Assembly (NCBI GenBank): GCA_028825335.1 | Contig: JAPKAI010000002.1 | Coordinates: 1-64,000, forward strand | From: Gammaproteobacteria bacterium | GTDB taxonomy: Bacteria > Pseudomonadota > Gammaproteobacteria > Pseudomonadales > Pseudohongiellaceae | Reading direction: 5' to 3' | Length of the DNA stretch: 64,000 nt | Shown: positions 18,574 to 29,036 of the stretch, piece after piece | How the letters are laid out: the number at the start of each line of letters is the position of its first letter | Numbering within the stretch: position 1 is the stretch's first letter | Made by a program: the position numbers and the translations under genes | The notes under the pieces: generated by a model | The model's database searches: none | What the model was told of the DNA's origin: nothing | What the model saw: only the letters and a program-made list of their open reading frames with translations

Positions 18574-19068
18574 TTAATATTCGACAGCGAGAACATAGTA
18601 AACCTTGCGACCAGTTGGTGACTCTATCTCTATCTCACTGTCGACTTCCTTAGCTAAAAGAGCTCGGCCCAAGGGCGCATCAATGCTGATATGGCCTTTC
18701 TGAGGGTCTAATTCATCGGGGCCGACTATTTTATACTTGAGTGTGTTCGCCTCTTCATCTTCGAGCGTGACGATTGCGCCGAAATAGATCTTGTCTGGAT
18801 TGGTAGGGGGCTCGGAAACTACGGTCATCTCCTCAAGTCGCTTGCTGAGATACCTCACTCTGCTATCTATCTCGCGCAGACGCTTCTTACCGTAGATGTA
18901 TTCGGCATTCTCCGAGCGATCGCCCTGCGCGGCGGCCTCGGAGACTGATTGGGTAATCACTGGGCGCTCGACTTTCCAGAGCTGATGTAACTCTGCTTTC
19001 ATTGCTTTTTCGCCCTCAGCGGTAATGTATTTTGCGCTGGGCGGTCTTGGTGGACGATATCTGCTCAT
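18574..19068 (-). CDS. greB: Transcription elongation factor GreB
   Basis: YITAEGEKAMKAELHQLWKVERP, EAAAQGDRSENAEYIYGKKRLREID, ALLAKEVDSEIEIESPTGRKVYYVLAVEY. Confidence 0.9.
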   Translation of the reverse strand: MSRYRPPRPPSAKYITAEGEKAMKAELHQLWKVERPVITQSVSEAAAQGDRSENAEYIYGKKRLREIDSRVRYLSKRLEEMTVVSEPPTNPDKIYFGAIVTLEDEEANTLKYKIVGPDELDPQKGHISIDAPLGRALLAKEVDSEIEIESPTGRKVYYVLAVEY

Positions 19069-19072
19069 TCGT

Positions 19073-20173
19073 TCAGGAATCCAGACTGAGACTTAACTGG
19101 TCTTTATCATTTTCATGGTTCGAACTTTTTGTACCTGAATTTTCTGTAAGCGGAATCAATTTGACACCCATGCCAAGTAGTCGAACTGGTTTGTTGCCAC
19201 GAGCGAAGCCTTGTTCGCAAAGCGCTCTATAATTATTGGCATCAAGTGTGGGGGATATCATCTCTACTGTGGTGCCTACGAAGTCATGAAACTTAATTTT
19301 TACAAATTGCTTCTGAATTTGGTAGCTGTCTTTCAGGTTTTGTATTCTCTTTAGCAATTGCTTCTCGAGATCAGGTAATGCATTGAGGCAGCTTTCGAGC
19401 GAGGGTAAATCCTCAGCAAAGGTGTTCTCAACGCTAACTGATTTTCGAATGCGGTCAGTTTGTACAGGACGGTTATCGATTCCCTGGCTAAGATTGTACA
19501 AGCGGTCACCGAATGAGCCGAAGTATTTTCGCAGTTCTTCCTCACCAAGTAGTCTCAGGTCTTCGCAGCACTCCAAATTTAGGCGCTTCATCTTAGCCGC
19601 AGTGACTTTTCCGACGCCGTGCAACTTTTTGACCGGTAGAGTGGCGACGAAAGCTTGGACTTGTTCGGGGCGAATCACGAACTGCCCATCGGGTTTCTTC
19701 CAATCGCTGGCGACCTTGGCTAGAAATTTGTTCGGAGCGATGCCCGCTGAGATAGTTATACCAACGCTGTCGTGTACTTCTCGGCGAATAGCCTCGGCAA
19801 TACGGGTGGCACTGCCATCGAACTGGCTGCAGTCACTAACATCTAAAAAAGCCTCGTCGAGGGAGAGGGGCTCGATCAGCTGCGTATAATTCTGAAAAAT
19901 TTCGTGGATGAGCTTGGAGGCTTCCCGGTACTTCTCCATATCGGGACGAATGATTATAAGGTCGGGACAAAGCTTGCGTGCCATGGCAGAAGCCATCGCC
20001 GAATGGATGCCGAATTTTCTCGCCTCATAGTTGCAGGTAGCGACTACTCCGCGTCGATTGGGTGAGCCACCCACTGCAATTGGTAGGTTGGCTAGATCTG
20101 GATTGTCGCGCATCTCTATTGATGCATAGAAGCAGTCGCAATCGCAGTGAATGATTTTTCGGTAACTGTCCAT
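19073..20173 (-). CDS. dinB: DNA polymerase IV (Y family)
   Basis: KIIHCDCDCFYASIEMRDNPDL, EPLSLDEAFLDVSD, GISAGIAPNKFLAKVASDWKKPDG; likely start ATG at 20173 within ORF 19073-20203. Confidence 0.93.
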   Translation of the reverse strand: MDSYRKIIHCDCDCFYASIEMRDNPDLANLPIAVGGSPNRRGVVATCNYEARKFGIHSAMASAMARKLCPDLIIIRPDMEKYREASKLIHEIFQNYTQLIEPLSLDEAFLDVSDCSQFDGSATRIAEAIRREVHDSVGITISAGIAPNKFLAKVASDWKKPDGQFVIRPEQVQAFVATLPVKKLHGVGKVTAAKMKRLNLECCEDLRLLGEEELRKYFGSFGDRLYNLSQGIDNRPVQTDRIRKSVSVENTFAEDLPSLESCLNALPDLEKQLLKRIQNLKDSYQIQKQFVKIKFHDFVGTTVEMISPTLDANNYRALCEQGFARGNKPVRLLGMGVKLIPLTENSGTKSSNHENDKDQLSLSLDS

Positions 20174-20263
20174 AGCGATATCTGATTTGGCAATGCCTGC
20201 CAAAACTACAGCAGGCCCCCACAGAAGTAAATGTGATTGGGCTTACTGCATGATCGTATTGGT

Positions 20264-21352
20264 CTAGGCGTTGCTTTTCTCAAACTCTTGCATAAAATTT
20301 ACAAGGGCTTCACAGCCAGCCATTGGCATGGCGTTGTAGATTGAGGCTCGAATTCCACCGACATCACGATGTCCTTTCAGCGCATAGAGGCTATTGGCCT
20401 CAGCCTGCTCCAAGAAGCTATCTAGAAAGTCTTCATTGAGCATCTTGAAGGTTACGTTCATTATTGACCGATGAGCCGGATCTGCTGTACCGAAGTAGAA
20501 GTCGGTGCTATCAATATAATCGTAGAGCAATTTAGCTTTGGCTTCATTTTGAATCTCCATTTTCTCTACACCACCCTGGTCTTTAAGCCATTCCATTACT
20601 AGCGACATCATGTAGATGGCGAAGGTGTTGTTGGTATTGGCTAATGAATGCTGATCAGCGTAGGTCTTGTAATTCAGCAGCCCTGGAGTTTCAGGAAGTG
20701 GGTGTTCTAGCAGATCTTCACGAATTATGACGACAGCTAGTCCAGCCGGCCCTAGATTCTTTTGAAGACCGGCAAAAATAATACCGAATTGGCTTATATC
20801 TATCTTGCGAGACATAAACTCGGAGGTCATATCCGCCACCAAAGGAATGTCCCCTGTCTTGGGGAATGATTGCCAGCGGGTGCCATACAATGTGTTATTG
20901 CTGACTATGTGAACATATGAACTTTCTGGGTCTAACATTGACGCGTCAAACTCAGGGATGTGGTTGAAGTTGCTATCTTTGCTACTGGCAATATCGAGCG
21001 CGGTGCCATAACGGCTTGCTTCCTTGCTGGCTTTTACAGCCCAAGTGCCAGTGAGGACAAAGGAAGCCTTGCGAGCAGGATTACGATTAATAAGATTCAG
21101 AGGTACTGCAGCGAACTGCATCTGAGCACCGCCATGCACGTACAAAATTTTGTAGTTGCTTGGTATGTTCGCGAGCTCTCTAAGCAGGGCGTCGCTGCGA
21201 TCTATAATCTCACCGAATTCCTTGGAGCGGTGGCTTATCTCAATTACCGATGCCCCCATGTTGTTGTAATCAAGGAATTCCTCCTGTGCTTTCTGCATAA
21301 CTTCGATAGGGAGCATCGCCGGTCCTGCGCCAAAATTAAAAACTCGAGTCAT
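20264..21352 (-). CDS. serC: Phosphoserine aminotransferase
   Basis: VFNFGAGPAMLPIEVM, HGGAQMQFAAVPLNL, GIIFAGLQKNLGPAGLAVVIIRED, LKGHRDVGGIRASIYNAMP. Confidence 0.95.
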   Translation of the reverse strand: MTRVFNFGAGPAMLPIEVMQKAQEEFLDYNNMGASVIEISHRSKEFGEIIDRSDALLRELANIPSNYKILYVHGGAQMQFAAVPLNLINRNPARKASFVLTGTWAVKASKEASRYGTALDIASSKDSNFNHIPEFDASMLDPESSYVHIVSNNTLYGTRWQSFPKTGDIPLVADMTSEFMSRKIDISQFGIIFAGLQKNLGPAGLAVVIIREDLLEHPLPETPGLLNYKTYADQHSLANTNNTFAIYMMSLVMEWLKDQGGVEKMEIQNEAKAKLLYDYIDSTDFYFGTADPAHRSIMNVTFKMLNEDFLDSFLEQAEANSLYALKGHRDVGGIRASIYNAMPMAGCEALVNFMQEFEKSNA

Positions 21353-21390
21353 TGTCTCAATTCCAATAGTAATTGTTAGTTTGTAGTGTG

Positions 21391-22572
21391 TTAAAGCAGA
21401 GTAACTTTGATCACGTCTTCAATTTCTGAAATCGCGGCTAGTGCTTCTTCTGAAGGCCGCGCCTCTAAGTCGATCAGGTTGTAAGCTACATCGCTACGGC
21501 TTTTATTGAGCATGTCTATTACGTTGATATTCTGATCCGCGAGTACCGATAATATCTGGCCCAGCATCTTGGGTACGTTGCGATTGCAGATGGCCAAGCG
21601 AGTACAGCTTCCTGCATCTGCACTGCGCTCTAGGAACGCGGCTGGAAAGTTTACTGAGTTCTTGATATTGCCGTTCTCCAGAAAATCCATAAGTTGGTCT
21701 GCAGCCATGATCGCACAATTTTCTTCAGCCTCGCTGGTGCTGGCGCCGATATGTGGCATGGAAATAACATCCTCTCTGCCCATCAATTCGGGCCGAGGAA
21801 AATCACTCACGTACTTGCCGAGCTTGCCGGACTCCAAAGCTTCGAGAAGCGCTTTAGAATCGACGATCTCATCACGCGCAAAGTTCAATAGGCAGGTGCC
21901 ATCTTTCATGGATGCGAAAACTTCCGAATTGATCAGGTCGCGTGTCGAATCCAATACTGGCAGATGCAGAGAGATGAAATCGGAGCTGGCAACCAACGAT
22001 GCAATGTTCTCTTTGCGCCGCACTTTACTTGGTAGGCGCCATGCTGCTTCTACTGAGAGGGCAGGATCATAGCCTTGCACCTGCATGCCCAGATTGATCG
22101 CCATTTCGGCAACGAGAGAACCAATAGCGCCTAGGCCTATCACTCCCAATGTCTTGCCGGAAATCTCACTGCCCTTGAAGCGTTTCTTCTCAGTCTCCAT
22201 CAACTTGGATAATTCGGCGTCGTCTTTAATCTCAGTCTGCGTGCTGGCAAACCCGATACCTGGCACAATGCCTCGTGAGGCGAGCAGAAGCCCACACAAA
22301 ACTAGCTCTTTAACTGCGTTAGCATTTGCGCCAGGTGTATTGAATACGACGACACCTGCCTCGGTGCAGGCACTGACAGGCACGTTGTTCGTGCCAGCGC
22401 CCGCTCGGGCGACAGCTTTCAGGTCTGCTCCTATAGCAGATGCATCTAATTTGTGGCTTCGCAGCAGAATGGCATCGGCGTCAGTCAGGTCTGGGTCGAC
22501 TTGAAAATCTTCACTGCGCAAGCGCGTCAATCCCTTCGATGAGATCGTGTTATAGGTCTTGATTTTGTGCAT
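21391..22572 (-). CDS. serA: D-3-phosphoglycerate dehydrogenase
   Basis: VARAGAGTNNVPV, GKTLGVIGLGAIGSLVAEMAINLGMQVQGYDP, MPHIGASTSEAEENCA, C-terminal ACT-like region. Confidence 0.93.
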   Translation of the reverse strand: MHKIKTYNTISSKGLTRLRSEDFQVDPDLTDADAILLRSHKLDASAIGADLKAVARAGAGTNNVPVSACTEAGVVVFNTPGANANAVKELVLCGLLLASRGIVPGIGFASTQTEIKDDAELSKLMETEKKRFKGSEISGKTLGVIGLGAIGSLVAEMAINLGMQVQGYDPALSVEAAWRLPSKVRRKENIASLVASSDFISLHLPVLDSTRDLINSEVFASMKDGTCLLNFARDEIVDSKALLEALESGKLGKYVSDFPRPELMGREDVISMPHIGASTSEAEENCAIMAADQLMDFLENGNIKNSVNFPAAFLERSADAGSCTRLAICNRNVPKMLGQILSVLADQNINVIDMLNKSRSDVAYNLIDLEARPSEEALAAISEIEDVIKVTLL

Positions 22573-22863
22573 TTGAATTCCTGAGCTATGTGGCTTTCTT
22601 ACAGTTATGTCAGCTAATTGGATGTGTTACAGCGCTGAACGCTAATGACAGCGATTAGTGCTAGTTTTCATGTTGAGGGTGTATCATCCAAGCTGATTTT
22701 CTTGGGCAGGAGGCTGACTATGAGTTGCCTATCCTGAGAAATAACGCGGGCAATTATGTCGTGATTCGCACGGAAACTCCAGCTGGATGTTAGCAGAGCA
22801 GCGTCAACTTTGTAGACTTCCAATTTAATGGCCTGAGAGAGAATTAATCATAAGGGAAAATCA

Positions 22864-23706
22864 ATGAATGAATTAGATGCGGGGGTCGCGATCCCCATCG
22901 AAACAGAGACTGTGTCGGTAAGACGCATATTAGGGCGCAATCCCGGCCCGATGACTGGTCCGGGAACGAATAGTTATCTGATTGGCAGGGAGCGCCTGTC
23001 ACTTCTGGATCCTGGGCCAGCAGATGAGACTCAGCTGCAGAATTTTCTTCAAGCCATAGGCGACGCCAAGCTGGAGAATATTCTAATAACCCATACCCAT
23101 GCTGATCATTCACCTGGCGCTTTAGCTTTGCAGGAGGCTACGGGAGCAAGATTGGTTGGCTTGAAGGCTCCAGATGTAATTGGCCACGACAAGACATTTG
23201 CTCCAGATCGGCTCTGGCGTGGCGAAGAGACCATCGACTGTGGTGAATACAGTGTGCAGTTAATTGCCACTCCAGGGCATGTTTCGAATCATATCTGCTT
23301 TCTGCTTGTCGAAGAGCAACTGCTGTTTACCGGAGATCATGTCCTGCAGGGCACGACCTCGGTAATCCTGCCGCCGGATGGGGATATGACTGCCTATCTC
23401 GATGCTTTAAAACGGCTGTTGTTGATTCCGCTCAAGGCTTTGGCGCCTGGTCATGGAACTGTGATGAGGGAGCCTCACTTTGAGATTGAGAAACTTATTG
23501 CGCATCGTTTAAAAAGAGAGGAAAAGGTAGTCGCTGGACTTGAGAGCCTTGGTGCAGTCAGCTTGGATGAGCTGGTGCTAACCGTCTACGACGATGTCGC
23601 TAAACAACTTATCCCTTGGGCAAAGAGGACGCTTTTGGCTCATCTGCTGAAGCTGCAGCAAGATGAGCGGATTCAATGCAACAACGAGCTTTGGGAAATG
23701 CGGTAA
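22864..23706 (+). CDS. MBL-fold metallo-hydrolase (LACTB2-like)
   Basis: NPGPMTGPGTNSYLIG, ITHTHADHSPGA, ATPGHVSNHICFLL, FTGDHVL, LAPGHGTVM. Confidence 0.9.
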   Translation: MNELDAGVAIPIETETVSVRRILGRNPGPMTGPGTNSYLIGRERLSLLDPGPADETQLQNFLQAIGDAKLENILITHTHADHSPGALALQEATGARLVGLKAPDVIGHDKTFAPDRLWRGEETIDCGEYSVQLIATPGHVSNHICFLLVEEQLLFTGDHVLQGTTSVILPPDGDMTAYLDALKRLLLIPLKALAPGHGTVMREPHFEIEKLIAHRLKREEKVVAGLESLGAVSLDELVLTVYDDVAKQLIPWAKRTLLAHLLKLQQDERIQCNNELWEMR

Positions 23707-23715
23707 GTACAAGTT

Positions 23716-24036
23716 ATGAATGCAGAGAATGAAGAAGCGGTACAATGGTCGCTGTATCTTATTCGTGCCGCGCAGGGCAGTCTCTATACCGGAGTGACAA
23801 CAGATGTTCAGCGGCGCTTTTTGGAGCATGAGAATAAAGACCGCAAGAATAAGGGTGCTAAGGCGCTGCGTGGCAAAGGACCGCTAATGCTTGCCTTTAA
23901 AATAGTTGTAGGGAATAGATCCGATGCGCTCAAGCTGGAGCATAGAGTCAAGCAATTGAGCCGAACTGATAAGCAGTGGCTAATTAGCCGAACTACCGAC
24001 CTAGAGGAATTGAAAACGTGGCTTCAGAAAAAATGA
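23716..24036 (+). CDS. GIY-YIG nuclease family protein
   Basis: [28 protein letters not shown]...[33 protein letters not shown]. Confidence 0.9.
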   Translation: MNAENEEAVQWSLYLIRAAQGSLYTGVTTDVQRRFLEHENKDRKNKGAKALRGKGPLMLAFKIVVGNRSDALKLEHRVKQLSRTDKQWLISRTTDLEELKTWLQKK

Positions 24037-25016
24037 TTGCAGAAGAAACTTCTGAAGAGATCGAAGAGCAGAATAACAAGATACCTGTCGGTATTAGTAG
24101 CTGTCTGCTAGGCGAGAAAGTTCGCTACGATGGTGGGCATAAAAACAATTCCTATGTTGGAAAAACTTTGGGCCAGTATTTTGATCTCCAATCATTTTGC
24201 CCAGAACTAGATATAGGCCTAGGAATACCGCGTAAGCCGATTCGCCTTTCGCGGAAAGGCTCGGATGTTATTCGCTGCATTCCAGTCGACAGCCCCGAGC
24301 CAGACTTCACTGATGCGCTCGCAGAATCTGCAAATGAAAAGAAGCAGTGGCATAGCACTTTGTGCGGCTACATTCTAAAAAAGGACTCCCCGAGCTGCGG
24401 TATGGAGCGCGTTAAAATCTGGGACGATGTTATGCCTATTCGAGAGGGCGTTGGTATTTATGCTGGTAAGATGATGGAAAACCTTCCTTATCTGCCTGTT
24501 GAGGAAGAGGGTAGACTTGGGGATGCCGTGCTAAGAGAAAATTTCATACAGCGAGTTTTCATCATGCGTCGTTGGAAGCAACTCCAGGAGCAGGGAATGA
24601 CGCTTAATGGTCTCTTGACGTTTCATGCGCGACATAAGCTAATCATCATGAGTCACAATCAAAACTACAATCGTGAGCTCGGGCAAATGCTTGCCGCTGT
24701 ACGTAAGGACAATGTTGGAGACATGGTAGACGAATATCTACTAAAGCTGATGCGTACCTTGAAGATTCCTGCAACGCGAGGAAATCACGTCAACGTCTTG
24801 CAGCATATTCAAGGTTATCTTAAGAAGCCTTTAGATGCGGATGACAAGTTAGAACTCACTGAAACAGTGCGTAAATATCGCCTAGGTCAATTGCCGCTCA
24901 TTGTGCCGATTACTCTGCTCAATCATTTCTTCAGAAAGCACCCGGATGAATACATCGCAAACTCTTGGTACATGAACCCCTATCCCGAAGAGATGAGCTT
25001 GCAGAATCATATCTAG
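24033..25016 (+). CDS. DUF523 + DUF1722 domain protein
   Basis: [19 protein letters not shown] and [13 protein letters not shown] (DUF523); [24 protein letters not shown] (DUF1722). ATG at 24033 gives ATGA overlap with the upstream stop; ORF track extends to GTG 24018. Confidence 0.88.
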   Translation: MIAEETSEEIEEQNNKIPVGISSCLLGEKVRYDGGHKNNSYVGKTLGQYFDLQSFCPELDIGLGIPRKPIRLSRKGSDVIRCIPVDSPEPDFTDALAESANEKKQWHSTLCGYILKKDSPSCGMERVKIWDDVMPIREGVGIYAGKMMENLPYLPVEEEGRLGDAVLRENFIQRVFIMRRWKQLQEQGMTLNGLLTFHARHKLIIMSHNQNYNRELGQMLAAVRKDNVGDMVDEYLLKLMRTLKIPATRGNHVNVLQHIQGYLKKPLDADDKLELTETVRKYRLGQLPLIVPITLLNHFFRKHPDEYIANSWYMNPYPEEMSLQNHI

Positions 25017-25030
25017 CCGGGTGAAAGAAC

Positions 25031-26506
25031 TTAGGGAGTCTGTTCTGTAATCAGAGGAGCGATCTTGAAGTTTGTATATCCATAGATCACCGAGATAACT
25101 GGACAAACTAGATTGAAGAAGCAATAGGGCAGGTACGCGAATGTTGCCACGCCTAATGTGCCTGCCATGTAGGCGCCGCACGTATTCCAAGGTATGAGTG
25201 GTGAAGTTATCGTGCCAGAATCTTCTAGGGCGCGAGACAAATTCTTAGGATCTAGATTTCTATTTTGGAATTCCAGTTTGTACATGCGGCCCGGTAGCAC
25301 GATCGCTATATACTGATCGGAGGTAATGATGTTCGCACCGATGCAGGTAATTACGGTTGTGGCAATCAGACTTCCTGTGCTGTGTACGAATGAGAGAGCG
25401 TAGTCAACTAGGCACTGCAGTAAGCCGGTATGATCCATTACCGCGCCGAACACCATGGCGCACAGAATTAGCCAGACCGTAGTCAGCATTGAGCTCATAC
25501 CGCCGCGCGTCATCAAGTCATCCAGAGTTTCATTTCCACTCGATAATGCAAAGCCGTCGAACAGCGCCTGCCAAGTTCCCTTAAACAGGCCAAGAAAAAC
25601 ATTGGATGTGTCGCCTGCCAAACTCAGTACGGCGCTCTGCTGAAACAATAGAGCCAGCACCACACCGATAAATGCGCCGGCGAGGATTGTTGGAATAGGG
25701 GGAAGCTTTTTCTGAGCCATGATCAATAGGGCTAGAACCGGTAGCAACATGAATGGGTTTATAGTGAAGTTTTCTTGAATTAACTGCATCGTCACGGCAA
25801 GGTCGCTAGCGCTATTATCAGTATCAATGTTCAGTCCGATAATAACGTATAGGATGAGAGTTATAACAATGCTAGGAATAGTGGTCCATACCATATGACC
25901 AATGTGTGAAAATAGGTCGGTTCCCGCTACTGCCGGAGCTAGGTTTGTAGTCTCAGAAAGCGGAGACATCTTGTCGCCGAAATAGGCGCCGGAAATAATT
26001 GCGCCAGCAGTAATTTCAACCGATAGGCCGAGGCCTGCTGCGGCACCGATTAGTGCGATGCCCACCGTACCGGCAACGGTCCAAGAGCTGCCGATGCTGA
26101 GTGCGATCAAACCACAAATGACGCAGCTTGCTGCATAGAAGATTGCTGGATCTAAGATAAGCAGGCTGTAGTAGATCATAGTCGGCACGGTGCCAGAGAG
26201 AATCCAGCTGCCGATTAGCAGGCCCACACTAAACAGAATAAGAATTGGCTTCAGCGCGATTGTGATCCCAGATATAATGGCATTCTCGATTTGCTGCCAA
26301 TCCTGCCCGTTTCTCCAGCCTACAGCCGAGGCGACTGCGGCGCCGATGATGAGTGCTATCTGGTTGGCTCCCTGACTCGCGTCTGCTCCAAATAAGTATA
26401 CCGAGAATGAGAGAAGGCTGATCAGCACAAAAATCGGAATTAGAGCCTGTTTTACTGTCGCGGGACGTAGCGATGAGTCAGTTGCCGATTCGGATATTGA
26501 TTCCAT
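25031..26506 (-). CDS. nhaC: Na+/H+ antiporter NhaC family
   Basis: 491-aa polytopic protein; SSWTVAGTVGIALIGAAAGLGLSVEITAGAIISGAYFGDKMSPLSETTNLAPAVAGTDLFSHI. Confidence 0.9.
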   Translation of the reverse strand: MESISESATDSSLRPATVKQALIPIFVLISLLSFSVYLFGADASQGANQIALIIGAAVASAVGWRNGQDWQQIENAIISGITIALKPILILFSVGLLIGSWILSGTVPTMIYYSLLILDPAIFYAASCVICGLIALSIGSSWTVAGTVGIALIGAAAGLGLSVEITAGAIISGAYFGDKMSPLSETTNLAPAVAGTDLFSHIGHMVWTTIPSIVITLILYVIIGLNIDTDNSASDLAVTMQLIQENFTINPFMLLPVLALLIMAQKKLPPIPTILAGAFIGVVLALLFQQSAVLSLAGDTSNVFLGLFKGTWQALFDGFALSSGNETLDDLMTRGGMSSMLTTVWLILCAMVFGAVMDHTGLLQCLVDYALSFVHSTGSLIATTVITCIGANIITSDQYIAIVLPGRMYKLEFQNRNLDPKNLSRALEDSGTITSPLIPWNTCGAYMAGTLGVATFAYLPYCFFNLVCPVISVIYGYTNFKIAPLITEQTP

Positions 26507-26592
26507 TCCTGCTACCTGTTTGAGCTAATTTGATTGATATAGAGCATAAAGGCTGGGGTTGCCGCCTGTCTATGCTATATCCACGTATTGGG

Positions 26593-26606
26593 CCCGCAGC
26601 AGCGGG
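26593..26606. repeat. Short GC-rich hairpin upstream of proA
   Basis: CCCGC-AGCA-GCGGG. Confidence 0.35.
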
Positions 26607-26614
26607 ATTTGGGT

Positions 26615-26620
26615 TATAAT
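26615..26620 (+). promoter_or_regulatory. Candidate -10 box of proA operon
   Basis: TATAAT; -35 not convincing at standard spacing. Confidence 0.35.
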
Positions 26621-26747
26621 CCGTCGCTTTAAGGGCCTGTGAGTCCGTTGGCGCGAGTACTTTCTCGGCAGGGGTTGCCGGTTTTGGCGAATCGGCACCA
26701 ATTTAATTGAACATCATTTCAAGTAGACAGCAAAGAAGTAAGCAAGA

Positions 26748-28007
26748 ATGACTGATATCGAAAACTACATGCAGCAGCTGGGGCGTCAGGCGAGAGCAGC
26801 ATCACGCCAGATCGCTAAGGCTAGCACAGCGCAGAAAAATGAAGCGCTTAGCGCGATAGCTGAGGCGATCGATATTAATCGAGGCCAGCTTATTCAGGCC
26901 AATGAACAAGATATGCAGGCAGGCAAAGACAAGGGCCTAGATGCAGCTTTGCTCGATCGCCTGGAGCTAAATTCCGCTCGAATCAACAGCATGATCGAGG
27001 GGCTACGACAGGTAGCGGCTCTGGATGATCCCGTTGGCTCCATCTCAGATCTCAAATACCGGCCTAGCGGTATTCAAGTTGGCAAGATGCGAGTGCCTCT
27101 TGGTGTAATTGGCATAATTTACGAATCGCGACCGAATGTAACTTGTGAGGCAGCTAGCCTCTGTCTGAAGTCTGGCAACGCCACAATCTTGCGCGGCGGT
27201 TCCGAGGCTATTCATTCGAACCAAGCCATAGCTGCTTGTATCAGAACAGGATTAGAGAAGGCAGGCTTGAGTGAGCATGTGGTTCAGGTTCTGGATCGCT
27301 CTGATCGCGACGCGGTTGGGCTTTTGATTACCATGCCCGAATTTGTCGACGTGATTATTCCACGAGGTGGGAAAGGCCTTATCGCTAGGGTTAGTGCCGA
27401 TGCAAAAGTGCCAGTAATTAAACACTTGGATGGAAACTGTCACGTCTACATCGATGACAAGGCAGATATCGAGAAGGCAATACCGATTGTGATCAACGCG
27501 AAGACTCAGCGATATGGCACGTGCTGCACGCTGGAGTCCTTGCTAGTCGCCGAACAAATAGCCGCTGAGGTGTTGCCTATTTTGTGTGCGAAATTGAGTG
27601 AGAAAGGCGTGGAGCTGCGCGGCTGTGAATTTACGCGAGCGTTGGCCCAGGGCATTAACCTGGCGACCATCGAAGATTGGGGAACAGAATACCTAGCGCC
27701 CATATTGTCGATAAAGATCGTCGCCGATGTAGACGCGGCGATTTGTCATATCAATACCTATAGCTCGCAGCACACGGAATCTATTGTGACCGAAGACTAC
27801 ACGCGGGCGCAGCGGTTCCTCAGAGAAGTCGATTCGAGTTCGGTGATGATAAATGCATCTACACGATTTGCAGACGGATTCGAATATGGCCTTGGAGCAG
27901 AAATTGGCATCTCGACAGACAAACTTCATGCGCGTGGCCCAGTAGGTCTTGAAGGCCTGACTTCGCAGAAGTATATCGTCTTGGGGGACGGACATATCCG
28001 ACAATGA
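26748..28007 (+). CDS. proA: Gamma-glutamyl phosphate reductase
   Basis: [89 protein letters not shown]. Confidence 0.96.
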   Translation: MTDIENYMQQLGRQARAASRQIAKASTAQKNEALSAIAEAIDINRGQLIQANEQDMQAGKDKGLDAALLDRLELNSARINSMIEGLRQVAALDDPVGSISDLKYRPSGIQVGKMRVPLGVIGIIYESRPNVTCEAASLCLKSGNATILRGGSEAIHSNQAIAACIRTGLEKAGLSEHVVQVLDRSDRDAVGLLITMPEFVDVIIPRGGKGLIARVSADAKVPVIKHLDGNCHVYIDDKADIEKAIPIVINAKTQRYGTCCTLESLLVAEQIAAEVLPILCAKLSEKGVELRGCEFTRALAQGINLATIEDWGTEYLAPILSIKIVADVDAAICHINTYSSQHTESIVTEDYTRAQRFLREVDSSSVMINASTRFADGFEYGLGAEIGISTDKLHARGPVGLEGLTSQKYIVLGDGHIRQ

Positions 28008-28648
28008 GTTCTCTGTTAAGTTCTCCTCTAGCCGTACTTGGCGGATTGTTTGACCCGGTGCACAAGGGGCATGTGAGCGCTGCATTGTTCGCTCTAAAAT
28101 TCTTGTCTGTGCAGCGGCTCAAGATGATTCCCTGCCATTTGCCTAACCACAAGGTCGTGCCTACTACGCAGGCTGAGCATCGATTGGCAATGCTCATGCT
28201 GGCGACAGCTTCCTATCCACAAATAGAGATAGATCCGATCGAGCTACAAAGCGATCGAGTGTCTTATTCGGTGGATACGCTCACCGAGCTTAAGAAGCGC
28301 GACAGTATGCTGGTATTCGTGCTCGGTGTGGATTCGTTTAATAGCCTGCCCGAATGGCACAATTGGCAGAAGATTCTGGAATTGAGTCATCTGTTGGTAT
28401 TGCCAAGACATGGCACGACTCTGTCCACTGAAACTTTGCGCGCTGTCGATAGTAAACATAGGCAGGTGGATACGAGTGAACAGATGCTGGCTAGCGCTAG
28501 TGGCAAGATTATTTTTTGTGAGAACTTTGACTACGATCTGGCATCGAGTGAAATAAGTAAGAAAATAGCGAGAGGCGATGATGTGTCAGTGGCGCTTGAT
28601 GCCAAGGTCGCTCAATACATTAAAGATAATTGCCTCTATCAGAATTAG
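28004..28648 (+). CDS. nadD: Nicotinate-nucleotide adenylyltransferase
   Basis: [24 protein letters not shown] overlap with proA. Confidence 0.92.
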   Translation: MSSLLSSPLAVLGGLFDPVHKGHVSAALFALKFLSVQRLKMIPCHLPNHKVVPTTQAEHRLAMLMLATASYPQIEIDPIELQSDRVSYSVDTLTELKKRDSMLVFVLGVDSFNSLPEWHNWQKILELSHLLVLPRHGTTLSTETLRAVDSKHRQVDTSEQMLASASGKIIFCENFDYDLASSEISKKIARGDDVSVALDAKVAQYIKDNCLYQN

Positions 28649-28670
28649 TTAACTAGAGTGAGACTGCGGT

Positions 28671-29036
28671 TTGAATAGTACAGAATTATCAGAAATAGTT
28701 GTTGAGGCGGTGAAGGACATGAAGGGTCAATCGATTCGCTGCATCAATGTCGAAAGATTAACTTCGATCACGGACTACATGGTCATCGTGACGGGGACTT
28801 CGAGTACTCACCTGAAGGCATTGGCCGAATCGGTAAGCAAATCGGTGAAGGATGCAGGACATGACGTGGTGGGCGTGGAAGGTAAGCTTGCCTCGGAATG
28901 GGTCCTAGTAGATCTGGGCGGTGTCGTCTTACATTTGATGCTGGCGCCGGTGCGCGTACTTTATAATTTGGAAGAGCTTTGGAACTTCGAAACAAAGCCG
29001 GCAGCCGATGCTGATTCGGAAAACCCTGCTGCGTGA
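28671..29036 (+). CDS. rsfS: Ribosomal silencing factor RsfS
   Basis: VVEAVKDMKGQSIRCINVERLTSITDYMVIVTGTSSTHLKALAESV; EWVLVDLGGVVLHLM. Confidence 0.95.
   Translation: MNSTELSEIVVEAVKDMKGQSIRCINVERLTSITDYMVIVTGTSSTHLKALAESVSKSVKDAGHDVVGVEGKLASEWVLVDLGGVVLHLMLAPVRVLYNLEELWNFETKPAADADSENPAA

Noticed and set aside
19383-19889. 168-aa plus ORF
   Set aside because: Antisense to dinB; Ser/Arg-rich low-complexity composition typical of a shadow frame.
21569-22072. 167-aa plus ORF
   Set aside because: Antisense to serA.
26641-26700. GC-rich segment before proA considered as a tRNA
   Set aside because: No T-arm GTTCRA or cloverleaf; treated only as a leader hairpin candidate.
27693-28197. Minus ORFs of 130 and 112 aa across the proA/nadD junction
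   Set aside because: Antisense to two well-supported genes.
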